From Beta vulgaris subsp. vulgaris (taxonomy: Eukaryota; Streptophyta; Magnoliopsida; Caryophyllales; Amaranthaceae): 64,000 bases of DNA. The stretch is from the NCBI RefSeq assembly GCF_026745355.1, contig NC_079208.1:54263276-54327275 (forward strand). Direction: 5' to 3'. A program made the translations under genes and the position numbers. Under the pieces are notes generated by a model. That model saw nothing but the letters and a program-made list of their open reading frames with translations. It did not search any database and was not told the DNA's origin. Below, piece by piece: positions 57,759 to 64,000 of the stretch (positions are counted from its first letter, which is position 1; every line of letters begins with the position of its first letter).

Positions 57759-60700
57759 ATGTGTTGTGTTGGAACTGTCAGGGAATGGGTAACCCTTGGA
57801 CAGTTCGTCAAATGAGGAGACTTTGTTCTTCACATACCCCCGATATATTTTTTGTATCGGAAACAAAGGTTACTAAAGAGATTGTGGAAAAAACAAAAGA
57901 TCGTCTTGGTTTTTCTAGTTCAGTTGGTATTTCGAGTATTGGAAGGTCAGGAGGTTTGTGTTTGTTCTGGAAGGATGAAAAAGTTTCTCTAACTCTCGTT
58001 TCATTTTCCCAAAATCATATGTGTTGTGATGTTGTGGATAATGGGGGTTTACAGTGGCGATTTGTGGGAGTTTATGGGTGGCCAGAAGAGGAAAATAAAT
58101 ATAAGACTTGGAATTTGATAAGATCGCTTTGTGATGAGTATGTGGGTCCCATTATGTTCGGGGGCGACTTCAATGAGATTTTGAGTTACAATGAAAAGGA
58201 CGGAGGAGCGAATAGGGAGAGGAGGAGTATGGTTGGTTTCCGGCAAGTGTTGGATGAGTGTAGGTTGGGGGAGTTGCGTTTTACTGGGCAATGGTATACA
58301 TGGGAGAGGGGCAATAGCCCAGAGACACGCATTAGAGAACGGCTTGATCGGGTGGTAGTTAATGAGGAGTGGCGTAACATTTACCCTGGAGCTTATGTGG
58401 AACATCTGGTCCGATATAGCTCGGACCACGCAGCTATCTTTATGAAGAGTGCAATGAGGGAGGGGCCTAGAAAACCGAGTGGGAGAGGTTTCAAGTTTGA
58501 AACGTGTTGGCTTCTTGATGAAGGGTGCGAAGAGGTGGTACGAGGGGCATGGAATGCCGCGGCAGGGGCGGTGCTTCAGGACCGTTTGAGGGAGGTAGCA
58601 AGGAGTCTTCAAGGGTGGAGCAAGGTGGGGTTTGGAGATTTGAAGAAAAAGATAGAAAAAGTGGAGAAACGTCTCCATGAGGCCCAGCAGGAGCCTATAA
58701 GTGCTGCTTCTTGTGCGAAATGTGCGGAGATCGAACTTGAGCTCGATAATTTACATGCAAAAAATGAAGCTTATTGGTACTTAAGATCCAGGGTAGCGGA
58801 AGTGAAAGATGGAGATAGGAACACTTCCTATTTCCACCACAAAGCGTCTCAGCGAAAGCAAAGAAACTACATCCAGGGGATTCGTAGTAGTGAGGGTGTG
58901 TGGCAAACGGAGGCTGATGATATTGAGGAGGAAGTGGTTGGATATTTCCGTACCATTTTTACGTCGTTACACCCATCCGATGAAAGTATGCAGGAAGTTT
59001 TGAAGTTTGTGAGCCCTTCAGTGACGCAGGAATTTAATGATTTTTTGTTGAAGCCTTACACAAAAGAGGAGATTTACACCGCTTTGAGCCAGATGCATCC
59101 CTGCAAAGCCCCGGGCCCTGATGGTATGCATGCAATATTTTACCAGAGGTTTTGGCACATTATTGGCGATGAGGTATTTTTATTTGTGAGTAATATTTTA
59201 CATAACTTTTCTTGCCCTGGGAATGTAAATTGTACTAATATTGCTCTCATCCCAAAAGTAAAATCTCCTACTGTTGTATCTGAGTTTAGGCCTATTAGTC
59301 TCTGTAATGTTTTGTACAAAATAGCTTCGAAAGCTATAGTTATGCGGCTTAAAACTTTTCTCCCTGCTATAGTATCGGAGAACCAGAGTGCCTTTGTTCC
59401 AGGGAGAATGATTTCAGACAATTCCCTTATTGCTCTGGAAATTTTTCATTCTATGAAAAAGAGGAATAATAGCAGGAAAGGCTTGATGGCAGTGAAGCTT
59501 GACATGAGTAAAGCTTATGACAGGGTTGAATGGGGCTTCCTAAGAAAACTTCTGTTGACTATGGGGTTTGATGGCCGTTGGGTTAATTTGGTGATGAGCT
59601 GCATTTCATCTGTCACTTACTCTTTCCTGATCAATAGGAGAGTATGTGGTTCTGTATCTCCTTCCAGAGGGCTTCGACAGGGTGACCCTCTTTCTCCCTT
59701 TCTATTTATATTGGTTGCTGATGCCTTTTCTCAGATGATTCAGCAAAAAGTGAATGCAAAAGAATTCATGGTGCAAAAGCTAGCCGAAAGGACCGGAAAT
59801 TTCACACCTTCTATTTGCAGATGACAGTCTTCTCTTTACAAGAGCCACCCGCCAGGAATGCTTGACAATAGTTGATATTCTCAACAAATATGAAGCAGCA
59901 TCTGGGCAGAAAATTAACTATGAAAAGTCGGAGGTTTCTTTTAGTAAAGGTGTAAGCTGTGGGCAAAAGGAAGTGATGATATCTACTCTTCTGATGAGGC
60001 AAGTTGATAAGCACCAAAAATATCTTGGCATTCCCACCATTACTGGGAGGTCAAAGAAAATGGTGTTTCGGGAACTCTTAGATAGAATGTGGAAGAAATT
60101 GCGGGGTTGGAAGGAAAAATTGTTGTCAAGGGCTGGAAAGGAAGTTTTGATCAAGGCTGTGATACAAGCTCTTCCTACTTATCTGATGGGGGTCTATAAG
60201 ATCCCAACGGCAATTATAAAAGAGATTCATTCAGCTATGGCGCGATTTTGGTGGGGTGGCAAAGGTGAGGAAAGGAAGATGCATTGGTTAAGTTGGGAAA
60301 AGATGTGCAAACCGAAGTGTATGGGGGGCATGGGATTTAAAGATCTTGGGGTGTTCAATGATGCTTTACTTGGCAGGCAAGTTTGGCGACTATTACATTA
60401 TAAAACCTCCCTTTTGAGCCGGGTAATGAGTGCAAAGTATTATCCCCATGGAGACATATTTCAAGGCAGGTTAGGATACTCAAATAGCTATTCCTGGAGT
60501 AGTATATGGAGTGCGAAAAGTTTGGTGAAGGAAGGTTTGATCTGGAAGGTGGGAGATGGGAAATCGATAAATCTGTGGCAGGATCCGTGGCTTTGTGATG
60601 AGGATGGCCGATTTGTTTTGAGCAACAGAGTTGAAGGATGGGAGTTGGTGGGAGATTTAATTGATGATGACCGAAAAGATGGAAATGGATGTGATTGAAA

Positions 60701-61827
60701 ATCTTTTTGAGGAACGTGATCAAAAATGCATTCTAGCAATCCCGTTGAGTTCAAGGTGCTTGCAGGATGAATTAACATGGGCCTACTCTAAAGATGGGTC
60801 CTATTCGGTGAAAACGGCCTATATGCTTGGGAAGGGAGGTAATTTGGATGATGTTCATAAGGCATGGGGTATTTTATGGAGTTTAGAGGTTTCCCCAAAA
60901 GTTCGCCACTTTCTGTGGAGAGTCTGTACCAATTCACTGCCGGTACGTGCTGTACTTAGGGCCCGCCATCTTATTGATCAAGACGAATGCCCATGGTGTC
61001 TGCATGATGTGGAAACGATTCATCACTCTTTGTTCACATGCGATCGCTGGAAATCGGTGTGGGGGGAACTAGGATGTCAGGCTATGGTCGATGGTGTGGT
61101 GGGTGAGACGATGTGTGAGACGGTGGTGAGATGGAGTGAGCTTGATGCTAAGATGGTGCAAAGAGGAAGCTTTTTAGCGTGGAATGTCTGGACCGAACGA
61201 AATAAGTTGGTGTTTGAAGGACAAAGGCAACCGGTGCCTGTCATAGTCCAACGTGTGGGTAGGCAATGTGATGAGTTCAATTCTTATACTACTCGAATTT
61301 ACGGAGGTCCGAAAATGGGAGGTTGTGTGAGCTCGACGAAATGGTGTGCGCCTCCTAGGGGAATGATTAAGCTTAACACGGATGCTTACCTCGGGGAAGA
61401 AGGATGGATTGGTTTGGGCATTGTAGCTCGTGATTTTCAAGGGAAAGTATGCTTTTCGGCAGTGCGTCGTACCAGGGCCTGCTGGCCCGCGGCTATTGCG
61501 GAGTGCAAAGCTATTTACATGGCAGCTAGGATGGCTAAGGCTCATGGTCTCGCGAATGTGATTATTGAGTCTGATTCTCAGGTGGTGACTACTAGGCTGA
61601 CAAATGAAACCCTCTATTTTGCAGATTTGGATAATATTCTAGGAGATGTTCTTTCTTTATGTAATGTTTTTGAATCAGTTAAATTTCTTCATGTTAAAAG
61701 AGATGGGAATGCTGTAGCCCATCATCTCGCTAGAGTAGTGCCTTTTGGAGTCGAACAATGTTGGGAGAACCATTGTCCTCGTGAAGTGGCTCCGTATGTT
61801 TTGATGGACACTTTGTCCTTGGATTAA
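57755..61827 (+). pseudogene. LINE ORF2: endonuclease, reverse transcriptase, RNase H; two frameshifts
   Basis: The first 690 codons (57755-59824) hold an APE-type endonuclease ([34 protein letters not shown]) and the front of reverse transcriptase ([44 protein letters not shown]). The frame then slips by +1 between about 59757 and 59790. The catalytic [10 protein letters not shown] (59808-59837) is intact in the next frame, which continues to 60698 with the thumb region. A second slip near 60660-60695 leads to 61827 with a zf-RVT zinc region (CPWCLHDVETIHHSLFTC) and an RNase H domain (KLNTDAY, AECKAIYMA, IESDSQ, RDGNAVAHHLAR). Target-primed reverse transcription at the nicked site is the known job. 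All catalytic motifs survive, so only the two slips appear to disable it. Confidence 0.93.
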
Positions 61828-62286
61828 TGCACTACTTTCTTTCCCCCTCAAAAAAAAAAAAAAATTAGGAATATTTGAATGGTTGATGGTTTTCTTTTTG
61901 TAATATCTTTTTTCATTTTTTAAAATAAATTAGGTAGTTTTCTTTTTTATTTTTTCATAAAAGTAGTTAGAATAGAGATGTTATGAGGGTAAAATGGGGT
62001 TTCTAATATTTTGGTGTCCTTTCCCTCTTCCCATATAGAATAGAGATACTTCATAAATCTTTACCTTTACTATATAACGACAATTTATGTAGACAATTTA
62101 TGTAAACAATATCTAATTTCAGATACTTAAGCTTTACCTCCTAAGACTTTAACCAAATAAGCTCGCTAACATCCTCAACCAAACGCTAGTTAGTCGTTAG
62201 TTTACTCCCACAGTATCCGAGTCCCACATTTGACGGCGTGTTTACTCCACTATGGTAGTTGTGCAAAAAGCAGCAGAGCTGAGAGA

Positions 62287-62466
62287 ATGAGAGATCATCT
62301 TCCTCCGACAACAATGAAGAAGAAAGGGAAGTTCTTCTCCACCAATAACTATACTGTCATTTTCTCTCTCCTCGCCTTCGTCGCCTTCTTCGCCTTTGTT
62401 GCTCCCCTTCCTTCTCTCTCCTCTCACTCGCACTCTCGTTCTCCTCACCATCACCATCGCAAAAAG
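62287..62466 (+). CDS. First exon of an unidentified membrane-anchored or secreted protein (partial)
   Basis: ATG at 62287 starts 60 codons with N-terminal MRDHLPPTTMKKKGKFFSTN, a basic stretch, then a hydrophobic segment of about 18-20 residues (YTVIFSLLAFVAFFAFVAP, residues 22-40) and a Ser/His-rich linker. This is the layout of a type II signal anchor, as in Golgi enzymes, or of a signal peptide. AAAAAG/GTTTCAC at 62466 is a good donor in phase 0, and the frame degenerates after it. An alternative start is M10 (62314). No downstream exon was found before the window ends, so the rest lies to the right. The function is unknown. Confidence 0.6.
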
Positions 62467-63007
62467 GTTTCACTTCGCTCTTTCTCTCTCCTCCGTTCTT
62501 GCTCTTTGCGATCATGATTGTTTTTTTTTTTTTCATTTCAAAAGATGTGAAATGCTGGTTATTTGGTATGAATATTGAATAATTATTAAATTCTTCACCA
62601 AAAAAATTAAATTGAATTCTTAATTTTTTCAATTGTGATTGTAATTATCTGGAAAACAAGCAATTGTACTTTTGTAGGCATAATCATGTGAATTTCAAGT
62701 ATTTTGGTGAAAGGAAGCTTTTAAATTATATCATTTTTTAGTTTTTCAATTGTGATCGTAATAATGTGGAAAAACAAGTGAATGTTTGTTGGTGAATATA
62801 TTATACTTACTTGAATTCGTTTAAATTGAATTCTTAATTTTTTAATTGTGATTGTATTTGTGTCGAAAAGCAAGTGAATTTGTGTTGATGAAGATATTAG
62901 AGTAAATATATGTAATATATTAGTGTCCATATTTGGAGCCATGTATTTATGTTAGCAATTTAATTATTTTAAGTAGGTTATACTGTACTATTGGTATATG
63001 AGGTTAA
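62467..63007 (+). other. Probable first intron of the 62287 gene, AT-rich
   Basis: No exon-like stretch was seen. It contains three diverged copies of a block with AAATTGAATTCTTAATTTTT / CAATTGTGATTGTAAT at about 62608, 62740 and 62826, i.e. a loose tandem repeat of 90-130 bp. Confidence 0.4.
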
Positions 63008-63036
63008 CTAGGTTTTGGCCCGTGCAAAATGCACGA
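63008..63036 (-). mobile_element. 3' end of a third Helitron family
   Basis: CTAGGTTTTGGCC followed by the hairpin CGTGCA-AAA-TGCACG is a reversed Helitron 3' terminus after an A. The other end was not recognised in the window. Confidence 0.5.
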
Positions 63037-64000
63037 AATTTTTTTTATTTATAAATTTTATTACTTTATGGTGTTTCTCCCAAAATTATGGGGTGAATAT
63101 TAGATCGTGATTTAAACTTTTTATAATCATATCGTTTATGAGGAATATTTTAAAACGACTTATAACCCGTGCGTTCAATGACTGATGTAATTAATATTAT
63201 CGTGCGGCGTTGATGAAGAAGCTTTGCTCTACCCATTGCTTCACATTGAGGACCAAATAAAATCACAATTCGCTCCATTATTGGGATTCAATCATGCAAC
63301 CACTTCTTTTCCCACTTTTTGTCGCCCCTACTTTCCACAGTCCCTCTCACCCCCACTCTTTTGTTGTCTTGATATCCCGTGATCTTTATCACAAATAAAA
63401 TTTCAAACCCTAATGCTAGTAACTCTTGATATGGCTAACTGAACCCGTGCACATTACAAACCAAAAATGGAGATTTAAAACATAGCTAGTATTGTTATAT
63501 TTAATTGAACCTTTCTCCTGAATTTGGGCAATATCATATTTAAATAAAATGGAGATTTATTTCAAAATTGCTACATTCGATCAATTGAATCTTATGTTAT
63601 TAAAGAAAAAATTTCCCGTTCAATTCCAGATTTATTCGAAAAAAGTTATCCAAAAAGTTTGACCACAGATTTATTGAACATACTTGATATTTTCGAAAAT
63701 GGAGAAAAAATGAATTTGATCGTGTTTTTATCCATTAACGTTGGAGTGTGAGATTCAGATGTTATCTACTTAAGTTTTTTACATGAAGATGATGATTCAC
63801 TTTCTAGATGTTCAAATTGAGATGGAAAAAGACAGAATTTTTATGGCAGTGAAAACTGAGAGTTCTAAGCAAGGGTTTGTTACAGTTTGAAACTTTATTA
63901 GCAAACTTAATTTTGTTAAGATTATATTAGGCTTCTAGATAAAAGTAAATTCTATGCACCTTTCTTAGAATTTAAACTTGTAATTTCATATTTTTACCCA
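63037..64000. other. AT-rich sequence to the window edge
   Basis: No exon, RNA gene or further terminus was recognised. It may be intron of the 62287 gene plus the body of the Helitron whose end is at 63008. Confidence 0.4.

Larger units (their letters stand above)
56370..61861 (+). mobile_element. Full-length L1-type LINE retrotransposon
   Basis: A 5.5-kb element flanked by the 18-bp duplication AAATTAGGAATATTTGAA (56352-56369, 61862-61879). It has a 110-bp 5' UTR, ORF1, ORF2 and a short 3' UTR ending in poly(A) from 61850. The full length, long duplication and retained motifs point to a fairly recent insertion. ORF2 has two frameshifts, so this copy is not expected to be active. Confidence 0.96.
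56224..62046 (-). mobile_element. Small Helitron interrupted by a LINE
   Basis: The left end reads CTAGTTTTTATATGCACGCGATGCGTGC after an A, and the right end CCCATATAGAATAGAGA before a T: the two termini of one minus-strand Helitron of about 330 bp once the 5.5-kb LINE (56370-61861) is removed. No coding of its own. It predates the LINE. Confidence 0.78.

Noticed and set aside
58049..58678. 209-residue minus-strand frame
   Set aside because: It is antisense to the LINE endonuclease coding region and shows no domain of its own.

Overview
The window is nuclear DNA from a flowering plant, most likely a eudicot. It is AT-rich, has spliced genes, and is crowded with plant transposons: Ty1-copia, L1 LINE, Mutator-like, Tourist/Harbinger, Stowaway, hAT, Helitron, TRIM and SINE. 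The species cannot be named from the sequence. Only two ordinary host genes are supported. One is an intact INDETERMINATE DOMAIN (IDD7-like) zinc-finger transcription factor at 29093-31581 (+, three exons). The other is the first exon of an unidentified membrane-anchored or secreted protein at 62287-62466 (+), whose remainder lies in a long intron or beyond the window.

Layout. 1-9.5 kb: a hAT end, a Stowaway, a very short LTR element (TRIM), and a large fold-back element (about 2580-8845) split near its loop by a recent Ty1-copia element (3319-8256; LTRs differ by one base and one 4-bp indel, CTACA target duplication). 9.5-17 kb: two Stowaways, a SINE with a 16-bp duplication, and two large hairpin-forming TIR elements, one bounded by TATAATATT. 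17-21 kb: a Tourist-like element (TTA duplication) carrying a young Mutator-like element with 201-bp inverted repeats and a truncated transposase, plus a Helitron. 21-28 kb: mostly AT-rich spacer with a hairpin-ended element, a second TRIM, tRNA-derived SINEs (one split by a hAT element) and a Tourist element. 28-32 kb: the IDD gene with its leader and a three-copy repeat downstream.

33-44 kb: spacer with Tourist and Stowaway elements and, at 35426-36681, an unusual element holding twelve 21-bp perfect or near-perfect palindromes in two blocks of six around a captured coding tail. 44-50 kb: a decayed Mutator-like transposase (minus) converging on a GRF-type zinc-finger remnant (plus), MITEs and a solo-LTR candidate. 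50-56 kb: a cluster of Helitrons sharing the 3' hairpin GCACGC-GAT-GCGTGC, a tandem duplication and a hairpin-ended element. 56-62 kb: a full-length L1-type LINE (18-bp target duplication) inside a small Helitron. 62-64 kb: the partial gene and another Helitron end.

The mobile elements do not form one pathway. They are layers of insertion, and the nesting order gives relative ages. The autonomous-type elements (copia, LINE, MULE) all have broken or truncated enzyme genes as read here. The IDD gene is the only complete regulatory gene visible.
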